A DNA stretch of 64,000 bases, from contig JAFWYN010000005.1 in the NCBI GenBank assembly GCA_017522685.1, forward strand, positions 62,001 to 126,000. The letters run 5' to 3'. The first letter of the stretch is position 1; each line of letters opens with the position of its first letter. Below the pieces are notes generated by a model. That model saw nothing but the letters and a program-made list of their open reading frames with translations, had not been told where the DNA came from and ran no database searches. A program made the translations under genes and the position numbers. Positions 8,332-15,236 of the stretch are shown in pieces. This stretch comes from Lachnospiraceae bacterium. GTDB taxonomy: Bacteria; Bacillota_A; Clostridia; Lachnospirales; Lachnospiraceae.

Positions 8332-9030
8332 CTACATCAGAAACTTGGGCTCATCAAAGGTGATTCCATTCTCCAATAAATGGTCGATACACAGCTTATA
8401 ATACTGCGGCACCATCTCCTCGGTCTCATCATGGGCATGCAGAAGCAGAAAATGACGATTGCCTTCCTCAAAGAGAACCGCACCGTTTTGAGGATTCTTA
8501 TCATGCATTTTCTCCCATACACTTTCCTTGGTAAAATCAGAACCGGGACGAATCATATATTCCGCAAAATCAAAGGTCCAGAAGGTGTCGATATCCTTTT
8601 TCAAGCCGAATTCCGACCACCATGGATAGGGAAGATGATTGTCATCCACCTTGTGGAAGCCCTTCTCCTTAAAATATGCCTGCAAAGCATCCTTATTGGC
8701 ACCACCCTTGTCTCCAAAGGGGAAACGGAAGGGTCTGTACACTCTTTCCACGCCGCAGTCCTGATACAGCTTGTCCAACACGGCTTCGCACTTCTCGATA
8801 TCCTTTATGGCCTCTTCCAATGTAAGAGTTGAAAATGCCTTATGGGAATAGCTGTGATTGCCCACAATCATACCGCTTTTTACTGCATAAACAGCTTCCT
8901 CGTAGTAACGTTCTACATTCTCCCCTACTGCAAAAAGGATGGCTTTGATATTCTTCTCCTTTAAATAATCTACGATAGCCGGTGTGTTCTTAGATGCAAT
9001 GTCGTCAATGGTTAAAATCGCTGTGTTCAT
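8332..9030 (-). CDS. Polysaccharide deacetylase (NodB-like)
   Basis: The ATG at 9030, after AGGAGGC, gives 232 residues; the longer frame runs into the upstream gene. The NodB fold is shown by LTIDD near residues 5-9, the metal-site motif GNHSYSHKAF (HxxxH) near 75-84 and RPFRFPFGDKGG near 118-130. A late histidine (LLLHAHDETEE) fits the catalytic base. There is no signal peptide, so it acts inside the cell, unlike peptidoglycan deacetylases; a small N-acetylated sugar or amide is the likely substrate. It is 10 bp from the HAD gene and 11 bp after the aldo/keto reductase gene, so the three probably share a transcript. Confidence 0.88.
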   Translation of the reverse strand: MNTAILTIDDIASKNTPAIVDYLKEKNIKAILFAVGENVERYYEEAVYAVKSGMIVGNHSYSHKAFSTLTLEEAIKDIEKCEAVLDKLYQDCGVERVYRPFRFPFGDKGGANKDALQAYFKEKGFHKVDDNHLPYPWWSEFGLKKDIDTFWTFDFAEYMIRPGSDFTKESVWEKMHDKNPQNGAVLFEEGNRHFLLLHAHDETEEMVPQYYKLCIDHLLENGITFDEPKFLM

Positions 9031-9041
9031 AAGCTTGCCTC

Positions 9042-9962
9042 CTATGGTAAAATGTGTCCTGCTGCCAGGAACAGGCGATACCATTCCTGTCGGGTTAAGT
9101 TTATTTCTGAAGCTTTAATAATCTCTGCCAAACGCTTCTCACTGGCGGTACCGGTCACCACCTGCATACCTGCGGGATGACGCAGAATCCAGGCTGTGGC
9201 AATGGTAGTCTTGCTGACTCCGTACTGCTCTGCCAGCTCCTGCAGCACTGCATTCAGCTGTGGATACTTCTCGCTGTCAATAAAGCACCCCTGCCAATTA
9301 GGCATCTGGAAGGGTGACCATGCCTGAATGGTCATATCGTTCAGCCGGGAATAATCCAGCACACTGCCGTCCCTCTCAAAGGCGCCATCCGATGTCATGT
9401 TTACCTCCAAACCGTTGGCCACCATATTGGACACGGGGATGCTGAATTGCAGCTGATTGATAATCAACGGCTGCTTTACATACCGCTTCAATAACTCAAT
9501 CTGCATGGGCTTATGATTGGATACACCGAAATACCGCACCTTGCCCTTACTATACAGCTCCTCAAAAGCTTCTGCCACTTCCTCCGGCTCCACCAAGGCA
9601 TCCGGTCTGTGAAGTAGCAGGGCATCCAAATAATCGGTCTGCAATCTCTTCAAAATACCATCCACAGAAGCAATGATATGCTCCTTGGAAAAATCAAAAA
9701 AGCCCTGACGGATACCGCATTTGGACTGTAAAAACAGCTCCTCACGTTTGATGGATGAATCCTTTTCCATGGCCTCACCGAAAATGGTCTCGCTCCGTCC
9801 CCCACCATAGATATCCGCGTGGTCGAAAAAGTAAGCCCCCTGCTCCAAAGCCGTGTGCAGAAAGCTCTGCATCCCACTAACATTCTTATCAGACAGTCTC
9901 ATACAGCCTACCACAATGGCCGGCATCTTCTTTCCTGTTGTCCCCAATAGTATCTCTTTCAT
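9042..9962 (-). CDS. Aldo/keto reductase, YdhF-like
   Basis: A 306-residue NAD(P)H-dependent oxidoreductase with the TIM-barrel AKR pattern. The catalytic region is FFDHADIYGGGRSE near residues 44-57 (Asp and Tyr), with SKCGI (Lys) near 80 and LLLHRPD (His) near 118. The cofactor-binding end has VVTGTASEKRLAEI near 270. Sequence style matches the YdhF/AKR11 group. Substrates are usually aldehydes or ketosugars; none can be assigned here. It leads a probable operon with deacetylase and HAD genes. Confidence 0.92.
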   Translation of the reverse strand: MKEILLGTTGKKMPAIVVGCMRLSDKNVSGMQSFLHTALEQGAYFFDHADIYGGGRSETIFGEAMEKDSSIKREELFLQSKCGIRQGFFDFSKEHIIASVDGILKRLQTDYLDALLLHRPDALVEPEEVAEAFEELYSKGKVRYFGVSNHKPMQIELLKRYVKQPLIINQLQFSIPVSNMVANGLEVNMTSDGAFERDGSVLDYSRLNDMTIQAWSPFQMPNWQGCFIDSEKYPQLNAVLQELAEQYGVSKTTIATAWILRHPAGMQVVTGTASEKRLAEIIKASEINLTRQEWYRLFLAAGHILP

Positions 9963-9995
9963 TTGCTTCCCCTTTCATTATGAATGAATATCTTC

Positions 9996-10463
9996 TCACT
10001 CTTCTATACATAATTTATATTTCAAAAACTCTATAGGTTTGGCATCATAGCCGGGTAAGTTGTTTTCATTCTTCTCAATAGAATACTTAAATTCTCTCCC
10101 ATAATAATTTTCAAATGCCCTTACTATCTCTAGCAATGCATTCTCACATCCATTCCTGCTAATGGTCAAACTCATATAATCCCAATATTGCTCATAATAA
10201 AATTCCAGTATACAACCATTAATATCCCACTCCACAACAATATGATTGTCGTCTATGATAATGTCGCCAAAGGTCTCTGCTTTTACTACAGTTATATTAG
10301 AATTGCACTCGAAAACCTCCATATACATTCTACACAGTTTACTTTGAAGCATCTTGCTCCCGGACTTCATGCATTCCTGTTCCATATAGTACTGGTCGTT
10401 TATTTCCTTGAATATATTACCTTTTAATTCAAACTCAAGATATATATTTTCCTGCTCTAACAT
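9996..10463 (-). CDS. Hypothetical protein, 155 residues
   Basis: I do not recognise a family. The start is placed at the ATG at 10463 (GAGGGCAGG upstream); an ATG at 10481 has no ribosome site. The protein is acidic, soluble and rich in alternating hydrophobic strands (IIIDDNHIVVEWDINGCILEFYYEQYWDYMSLTI), ending in ENYYGREFKYSIEKN. Such small strand-rich acidic proteins in accessory regions are often immunity or binding proteins, but that is only a guess. It follows the Nudix gene by ~35 bp on the same strand. Its base composition is more AT-rich than its neighbours, hinting at separate acquisition. Confidence 0.65.
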   Translation of the reverse strand: MLEQENIYLEFELKGNIFKEINDQYYMEQECMKSGSKMLQSKLCRMYMEVFECNSNITVVKAETFGDIIIDDNHIVVEWDINGCILEFYYEQYWDYMSLTISRNGCENALLEIVRAFENYYGREFKYSIEKNENNLPGYDAKPIEFLKYKLCIEE

Positions 10464-10496
10464 TGCCTGCCCTCGTATCATTTCAAAATCTGTATA

Positions 10497-10979
10497 TTAA
10501 ATATACCGTTCCGTCAACACCTGAAACTCCGGCTTAGTCACATAGGAAGCATAGGTCACCCTGCCTTCGAAATTCAGTATCTTTTCAAATCGGTAACGCA
10601 GAACAGGAGTGGTTACATACTCCAAAGCTTTTTCCTTCGGTACCCAGATGACCTCTTGGGACTCCTCAGAAGTACGACACTCGCCTTCTTCGTATTCACA
10701 GATAAAGTCAAACATCACTTTTGTAGGCACCGGTGTTACCCCATCATAAAAAGTATACTTACCCACATTGGAATACACTGCACATAGGCACTTTACCTTT
10801 GCCTTAATACCGCTTTCCTCCATGATTTCCCGAAGTACACCGGCCTCCAAATCCTCGCCCTCTTCTATCTGTCCACCGGTACAGTCCCAGCCCCGATTAG
10901 GTGTCTTAATCAACAAAAGATTGCCTTCCTTGTCAAAAACATAGCCTGCTGCGGCTACAATATGTGTGGGAAATGCCAT
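10497..10979 (-). CDS. Nudix hydrolase
   Basis: A 160-residue protein starting behind AGAAGGAGG. The Nudix box is complete: Gly36 in GGQIEEGEDLEAGVLRE, then IMEESGI at ~52-58, giving Gx5Ex7REUxEExGU with the REx2EE metal-binding residues intact. Nudix enzymes hydrolyse nucleoside diphosphates linked to another group; substrate here is not predictable. The N-terminal HIVAAAGYVFDKEGNLLLIK strand is typical. It lies downstream of the phosphatase/methyltransferase fusion but with a hairpin terminator between, so it probably has its own promoter. Confidence 0.92.
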   Translation of the reverse strand: MAFPTHIVAAAGYVFDKEGNLLLIKTPNRGWDCTGGQIEEGEDLEAGVLREIMEESGIKAKVKCLCAVYSNVGKYTFYDGVTPVPTKVMFDFICEYEEGECRTSEESQEVIWVPKEKALEYVTTPVLRYRFEKILNFEGRVTYASYVTKPEFQVLTERYI

Positions 10980-11009
10980 ATGCCTTCTACCTCCTTCTCA
11001 TACACAAAA

Positions 11010-11030
11010 TGGCGGGGGTGTTCCCCGCCA
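11010..11030 (-). terminator. Hairpin terminator after the phosphatase/methyltransferase fusion
   Basis: A GC-rich stem TGGCGGGG/CCCCGCCA followed on the minus strand by ATTTTGTG. It lies ~65 bp beyond the fusion gene stop and upstream of the Nudix ribosome site. Confidence 0.65.
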
Positions 11031-11093
11031 ACCACTTCAAAACTGTAGTTTTATTATAAGTTTTTTCCCTACAAATAGCAACCACATTTCGTT

Positions 11094-12158
11094 CTATTTT
11101 TCTCCAATATAGAAAAATCCGTTGGACACATGCCCGTTCATAGTTGTGAAGGTTAATCTCTCAAATCTCTTTTCTTCAAAGGCTTCCGTTAATTCATGTA
11201 TATAGTTTTCCTCATGATGCCTCAAAACAGCCCCTTCGCTAAGCTCGAACACACCATATGTCCCATACTCTTTTGCATATTTCTCATACCGGGAAATATT
11301 TCTCTCGTCCGTATTCAGCAGGAAATCATTGATATACAGGATTCCTCCGGGCTTTAGGACACGCCTAATTTCTGAAATAAGTTTTCTTTGTTCAGCCTCG
11401 GATGGTATACAAGTCAATACTGCCAAAAGGATAACCGCATCAAAATAATTGTCTGGGAAATCAATAGAATCCTTCTCTTTTACCAACAAATCCAAGTATG
11501 GGAACTGCTTTTTTCCACGTTCAATCATACCCTTGGAAAAATCGATACCGGTAAGGTTCTTGTACCCCCTATGATGAAGCTCGTTCAGCGTCCTTCCATA
11601 GCCACAACCCACATCCAGTATCCGGGCATCTGTATTTACATACTGCGCAAATGCTTCTGCTTGAAAAGATGTGGTAAACTGCTTTGTTTCGGATACACTG
11701 TCCCAGTAGTCCTTAGGTTGCATAGGCATTGGGGATACTATCTTTTCGAGTTCAATCTCTTTTATAGCATGCTCTATTATATTTCGACATTCTCTGTAAA
11801 CTTCCATGGAACATCCCTTGGGGTCCATGATTCTCTCATCTAATATTCTCACCCTGTCAGGAGATACCCCATAATCTGTAATTAGCCTGTCCTTAATTCC
11901 ACTGTCCAAAGCAAAATAATAGTATTCCTCCCCAATAAATTCTTCTGATATTCTCTGTCGCTTCCTGCTGCCTATGTTTATCCCTATCTCCTCCAAAGCA
12001 TTCTTCGTATTCTGAGCCACTTCAGCGGTATTGTCCGCATGGATGCCGCAACTGCACACTTCCACACTATCCTTCCAAAGATCTCTGGCAATATATTCTG
12101 CCATGATGGACCGGGAATTATTGCCGTTACAAACAAAACATATTTTCCTGATTTTCAT
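11094..12158 (-). CDS. Fusion: low-molecular-weight phosphatase/arsenate-reductase-like domain + SAM methyltransferase
   Basis: A 354-residue two-domain protein. Residues 1-140 carry the LMW-PTP fold: the C-x5-R loop CNGNNSR at residues 10-16 followed by Ser, and the general-acid Asp in MDPKG at 111-115. Residues ~150-354 are a class I methyltransferase with motif I RILDVGCGYGRT (179-190), GIDFSKGMI, an acidic motif IV (DAVILLAVL) and VLKPGGILYINDF. The frame is unbroken, so the fusion is real. Phosphotyrosine phosphatases and arsenate reductases share this N-terminal fold, so either activity, or a derived role, is possible. The divergent Crp/Fnr regulator and the shared 88-bp promoter region suggest joint regulation. 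Confidence 0.88.
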   Translation of the reverse strand: MKIRKICFVCNGNNSRSIMAEYIARDLWKDSVEVCSCGIHADNTAEVAQNTKNALEEIGINIGSRKRQRISEEFIGEEYYYFALDSGIKDRLITDYGVSPDRVRILDERIMDPKGCSMEVYRECRNIIEHAIKEIELEKIVSPMPMQPKDYWDSVSETKQFTTSFQAEAFAQYVNTDARILDVGCGYGRTLNELHHRGYKNLTGIDFSKGMIERGKKQFPYLDLLVKEKDSIDFPDNYFDAVILLAVLTCIPSEAEQRKLISEIRRVLKPGGILYINDFLLNTDERNISRYEKYAKEYGTYGVFELSEGAVLRHHEENYIHELTEAFEEKRFERLTFTTMNGHVSNGFFYIGEK

Positions 12159-12189
12159 ATTTTTCTCTCCTTCGACTTTATTTTTGGAT

Positions 12190-12230
12190 ATTATAGCTGT
12201 TATAATGGTAGTTGCATATGAGATTTCTCA
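12190..12230 (+). promoter_or_regulatory. Divergent control region with palindrome
   Basis: TATAAT boxes occur in both directions (plus 12201-12206; minus 12190-12195). A perfect 12-bp palindrome TGAGATTTCTCA (12219-12230) lies just downstream of the plus -10 and before the GGAGGAA ribosome site of the Crp/Fnr gene. It is a candidate operator for that regulator. Neither -35 box is strong, which suits activator control. Confidence 0.55.
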
Positions 12231-12246
12231 CATGGAGGAAGCGTAA

Positions 12247-12870
12247 ATGGATATGAATATATTACATGACATATTTGATTTTGATATTCGTCCCTATACG
12301 ATAGTCAAGGATTTTCAACCGGAAGAATTTATCATACGGGAAGGGGAACGTCCTTCTTATCTGTATTATTTAGTGGATGGCAGAGCCAAACTTTTCTTAT
12401 CCCACGAAAACGGCAAGATCTCCCTGATTAATTTCCTGGAAGGTCCTTGCTTCATAGGGGAAATGGAACTCTTAGATGAAACAAGACTGCCTCAGGGAGT
12501 GAAAGCCATCTCCTTGTGCCGATGTTTTCAGATTGATATATCCGAATGTGGTGAACAGCTTTTACGGGACACCAAATTCCTACGATATTTGTGCTCCTTT
12601 CTTAGTGAAAAGGCAACCCAAAATACCAACAACTATATGCGCAATCAATCCTATCCCCTGAAAAACCGATTTGCCGATTTCATACTGAAAATGTCTATGA
12701 ATGGTTACTACCGGGAGCCTCATACGGAAGTTGCAGAATTTCTGGGGGTAACCTATCGACACCTATTATATGTACTGGCAGGATTCGTGCAGGAAGGTAT
12801 TTTACAAAAAACCAACCAAGGGTACTTATTAACCGATGAAGGGAAATTAAAAAGCCTAATCAGTAAATAA
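12247..12870 (+). CDS. Crp/Fnr-family transcriptional regulator, YeiL-like
   Basis: A 207-residue protein with an N-terminal cyclic-nucleotide-binding beta barrel (EEFIIREGERPSYLYYLVDGRAKL, FLEGPCFIGEMELL) and a C-terminal winged helix (HTEVAEFLGVTYRHLLYVLAGFVQEGIL near residues 158-188). Overall pattern resembles YeiL-type regulators linked to stationary-phase or nitrogen responses. There is no N-terminal Fnr-type cysteine cluster. It is the only plus-strand gene between the rubredoxin and 25 kb and is divergent from the phosphatase/methyltransferase fusion, its likely target. Confidence 0.9.
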   Translation: MDMNILHDIFDFDIRPYTIVKDFQPEEFIIREGERPSYLYYLVDGRAKLFLSHENGKISLINFLEGPCFIGEMELLDETRLPQGVKAISLCRCFQIDISECGEQLLRDTKFLRYLCSFLSEKATQNTNNYMRNQSYPLKNRFADFILKMSMNGYYREPHTEVAEFLGVTYRHLLYVLAGFVQEGILQKTNQGYLLTDEGKLKSLISK

Positions 12871-12883
12871 CCGATTAGGCTTT
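12851..12883 (+). terminator. Rho-independent terminator of the Crp/Fnr gene
   Basis: Perfect 11-bp stem AAAGCCTAATC/GATTAGGCTTT with an 11-base loop, overlapping the last codons and stop of the gene and followed by CTCTCTTT. It can also act on the convergent Nudix transcript. Confidence 0.85.
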
Positions 12884-12889
12884 CTCTCT

Positions 12890-13372
12890 TTAAATATCCT
12901 CCAACTCCACAAAGGTCATGCCCTTGGGAGTGGTAATTCCTGCATATACGGCGGTATTAAACCTGCCAATCTTCACATAATGCTCCATCATCAACTGGGC
13001 AGAAAGAGGCATCTCCAGTTCGCAAACCGTCTCTATATCATGCCATTCCAGCCTACCTTCAACACTGGTAAGCTCCTTATCTCCCGCATTCCACTCAGCG
13101 AAGTAGTAATAGTTCTGACGGATTTCTCCGTCCTTAAGACGTTTGGTGGCATAGCGCAAGGTCAGATTCTGAATCTCCTCCGGCTCCAGACCGCACTCTT
13201 CCTTCAGCTCCCTCAGTACGCAGGCTTTTGGATCATTGACCTCCTCCGGTTCGAAGTGACCGCCGGCTGTCCCCACATACACATTATTCACTACCTTACC
13301 GCCCTGACGGTACAGCATCAGGATTTTGTCCTCTTTCCGGATATAAATAGCCGTCATATTTCTTAGTTTCAT
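12890..13372 (-). CDS. Nudix hydrolase
   Basis: A 160-residue protein. The Nudix box spans about residues 37-60 (GGHFEPEEVND..., CVLRELKEECGL), with two extra residues between the first Gly and the RE pair that are tolerated in the family. The N-terminus MTAIYIRKEDKILMLYR is the usual first strand. Style matches 8-oxo-dGTP diphosphatase-like proteins (MutT/YtkD type), an assignment from general resemblance only. It is convergent with the Crp/Fnr gene. Upstream lies the 64-bp-period hairpin array, so any promoter would have to sit near or inside that array. Confidence 0.9.
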   Translation of the reverse strand: MKLRNMTAIYIRKEDKILMLYRQGGKVVNNVYVGTAGGHFEPEEVNDPKACVLRELKEECGLEPEEIQNLTLRYATKRLKDGEIRQNYYYFAEWNAGDKELTSVEGRLEWHDIETVCELEMPLSAQLMMEHYVKIGRFNTAVYAGITTPKGMTFVELEDI

Positions 13373-13445
13373 TTATATCATCCCTTCGTACTAAAATCTA
13401 TTTTAATTCCCTTAGGAATAAAAAACAACATCTATTCTCTTTAGG

Positions 13446-13741
13446 TTCTGCCTATAAAAACCTTCTCGCCCTTGTTTGGGCAGAAATTCTTCACTTTGGC
13501 TAATCTTTCTTCTACCTATTCTGCACCCTTCTATCATTTTTAGGTAGAATTCTTACGCTTCTATAGGTTATTTTTCTACCTAATCAGTATATTTCTAATC
13601 CTTTTAGGCAGAAGTTCTACGCCTTGGCACGCTATTTTTCTACCTATTCGCCATCTTACTAGTCCTTTTAGGTAGAACTATCCCTCTTAAAAATACCTCT
13701 TTTCTACCTATTCGCCACTTTGCTATCGCATTTGGGCAGAC
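13446..13741. repeat. Hairpin array 1: five 40-bp inverted repeats, exact 64-bp period
   Basis: Five 40-bp inverted repeats start at 13446, 13510, 13574, 13638 and 13702, exactly 64 bp apart, each followed by a 24-bp spacer. Each begins TTCTRCC and ends GGYAGAA, and the ~26 bases between are loosely conserved (CTATTCGCC... and ...CTTTTAGG). Viewed as single words, TTCTRCC and its reverse complement alternate every 31-33 bp, about three helical turns. Loops and spacers vary while the arms stay constant, unlike a recent simple tandem duplication. The array fills the 490-bp gap between lysA and the Nudix gene. No ORF covers it. A second array of the same type is at 35762. Confidence 0.92.
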
Positions 13742-13822
13742 GTCGTCCAACACATCATCTTTCGTCCATGATGTTACTTCCCACCACTGTACTCACGCAA
13801 TCTCCTATAGTTTAAACTACAA

Positions 13823-13856
13823 ACAGGGCTCCGGCACATCCCGTGTCAAGCCCTGT
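13823..13856 (-). terminator. Terminator of lysA
   Basis: On the minus strand ACAGGGCT ... AGCCCTGT forms an 8-bp stem with further pairing inside, immediately after the lysA stop and followed by TTGTAGTTT. Confidence 0.7.
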
Positions 13857-13863
13857 CTCATTA

Positions 13864-15126
13864 TTAAACCTCGTACTCACTTAAAATTCTGTCTGCCAGC
13901 TCCTCGTAGGAAATCTTTTTCTTGGCAGTCAGCAGCTCGCCCTGATAAATCAGGTACTCTGCCGGCATGGGACGCAGATTATACTCAGATGCCATGGAGC
14001 GGCAGTATGCTCCGGCATTCATGATAGCCAGATAATCACCGATACGGATTTCCGGCAATTCTCTCTGCATAGCAAAGCAGTCACCGGACTCGCAGGTATT
14101 GCCGTACACATCGTAAAGCTTCTTCTCGCCCTGAGGATTGCTCAGATTCACCACATGATGATATGCACCGTACAACACCGGACGAATCAAATGAGGGAAG
14201 CCGGAATCGGTTCCTACGATAAGGCGACCCTTGTTATTCTTCACAGTGTTTACCTGTACCACCATACAGCCACTGTCAGCTACGGTAAACTTGCCGGGCT
14301 CGAAGTACAGCTTCAGCTTCTTGCCGTATCTGTCGCAGAACTCTCTAAACAGCTCCACAGCCTTCACGCCGAACTTCTCGTAATCGATTTCCACTTCACC
14401 GGGCTCATAAGGCACCTTAAATCCGCCACCGAAGTCCACGAATTCCAAATCCGGGAAATCCTGTGGATTGATGATACCTAAAAGGTTCTGCATGCTTTGG
14501 AATACCTTGCCGGTATCTGCAATACCGCTTCCGGTATGCTCATGCAAACCTACAATTTTTATATTATTTGCTCTGGCGATAGCCACTGCCTTGGGCACAT
14601 CCTCAAGCAAGATACCGAACTTACTCAAGTCACCACCGGTAGCCACATTGGCAGTCTCTCCTGCCACTACGTCGGGATTGATACGCAGGCACACCTGGGA
14701 ACCGTTATAATACTTTCCGTAGGTTTCCAGACGGGACAGGGAATCGATATTAAACAATACGCCCTCTGCCTTGATGACTTCCATATCCTTGTCCGTCATA
14801 TTGTTAGCGGTGAAAAGGATATTCTCGCTGGCAAAGCCGATTTTCTTAGCTAAGATCACTTCCGCGGGACTTACCGTATCCAGACAGAAGCCGTTCTCCT
14901 TCATAATCTTCAGCATAAGGGGATTGAAATTGGCCTTCATGGCGTAGAACAATCTCACATTCTCCCAAGGGAAGCTAGCCTTTAACTTATTGTACTTCTT
15001 GATGATATAGTCCATATCGTACACATAAAAAGGGGTCTCGGCATTCTCGGAAATCTCCTGCAGCTTCAAGGACTGCATGCAATAATCCGAGCCGTTATAA
15101 TAAACTGAGTTCTCAAATTCCTTCAT
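13864..15126 (-). CDS. lysA: Diaminopimelate decarboxylase
   Basis: A 420-residue fold-type III PLP enzyme. The PLP lysine is Lys64 in FYAMKAN. Later motifs are LRINPDV, LSKFGI, HTGSGI (PLP phosphate site) near 200, FGGGFKVPY, EPGKF (EPGR equivalent) near 285, CESGD with the cross-subunit catalytic Cys near 353, and GAYCRSMAS near 380. It converts meso-diaminopimelate to lysine plus CO2, the last step of lysine synthesis. Related decarboxylases (carboxynorspermidine, ornithine) share the fold, but RINPxV...SKFGI and CESGD favour LysA. It has its own promoter; no lysine riboswitch is visible in the short leader. Confidence 0.88.
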   Translation of the reverse strand: MKEFENSVYYNGSDYCMQSLKLQEISENAETPFYVYDMDYIIKKYNKLKASFPWENVRLFYAMKANFNPLMLKIMKENGFCLDTVSPAEVILAKKIGFASENILFTANNMTDKDMEVIKAEGVLFNIDSLSRLETYGKYYNGSQVCLRINPDVVAGETANVATGGDLSKFGILLEDVPKAVAIARANNIKIVGLHEHTGSGIADTGKVFQSMQNLLGIINPQDFPDLEFVDFGGGFKVPYEPGEVEIDYEKFGVKAVELFREFCDRYGKKLKLYFEPGKFTVADSGCMVVQVNTVKNNKGRLIVGTDSGFPHLIRPVLYGAYHHVVNLSNPQGEKKLYDVYGNTCESGDCFAMQRELPEIRIGDYLAIMNAGAYCRSMASEYNLRPMPAEYLIYQGELLTAKKKISYEELADRILSEYEV

Positions 15127-15190
15127 CTTTATCCTCCAAGTATGGGCTTGTAGGGCTTTTTATCCACCACCACAAGCACTAAATACGTAT

Positions 15191-15218
15191 ATCGTACCAT
15201 ATTTCGAAAGATTGTCAA
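15191..15218 (-). promoter_or_regulatory. Promoter of lysA
   Basis: On the minus strand TTGACA (15213-15218) and TACGAT (15191-15196) are 16 bp apart, ~65 bp before the lysA start. The leader is too short for a lysine riboswitch. Confidence 0.7.
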
Positions 15219-15236
15219 CCAATTTTCCTCGACACC

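Noticed and set aside
13446..13741. CRISPR array
   Set aside because: Repeats are inverted pairs with variable loops on a 64-bp period; there is no constant direct repeat with unique spacers of ~30-36 bp and no cas gene.
15127..15236. Lysine riboswitch upstream of lysA
   Set aside because: The leader between promoter and start is only ~65 bases and shows no multi-helix junction or terminator.
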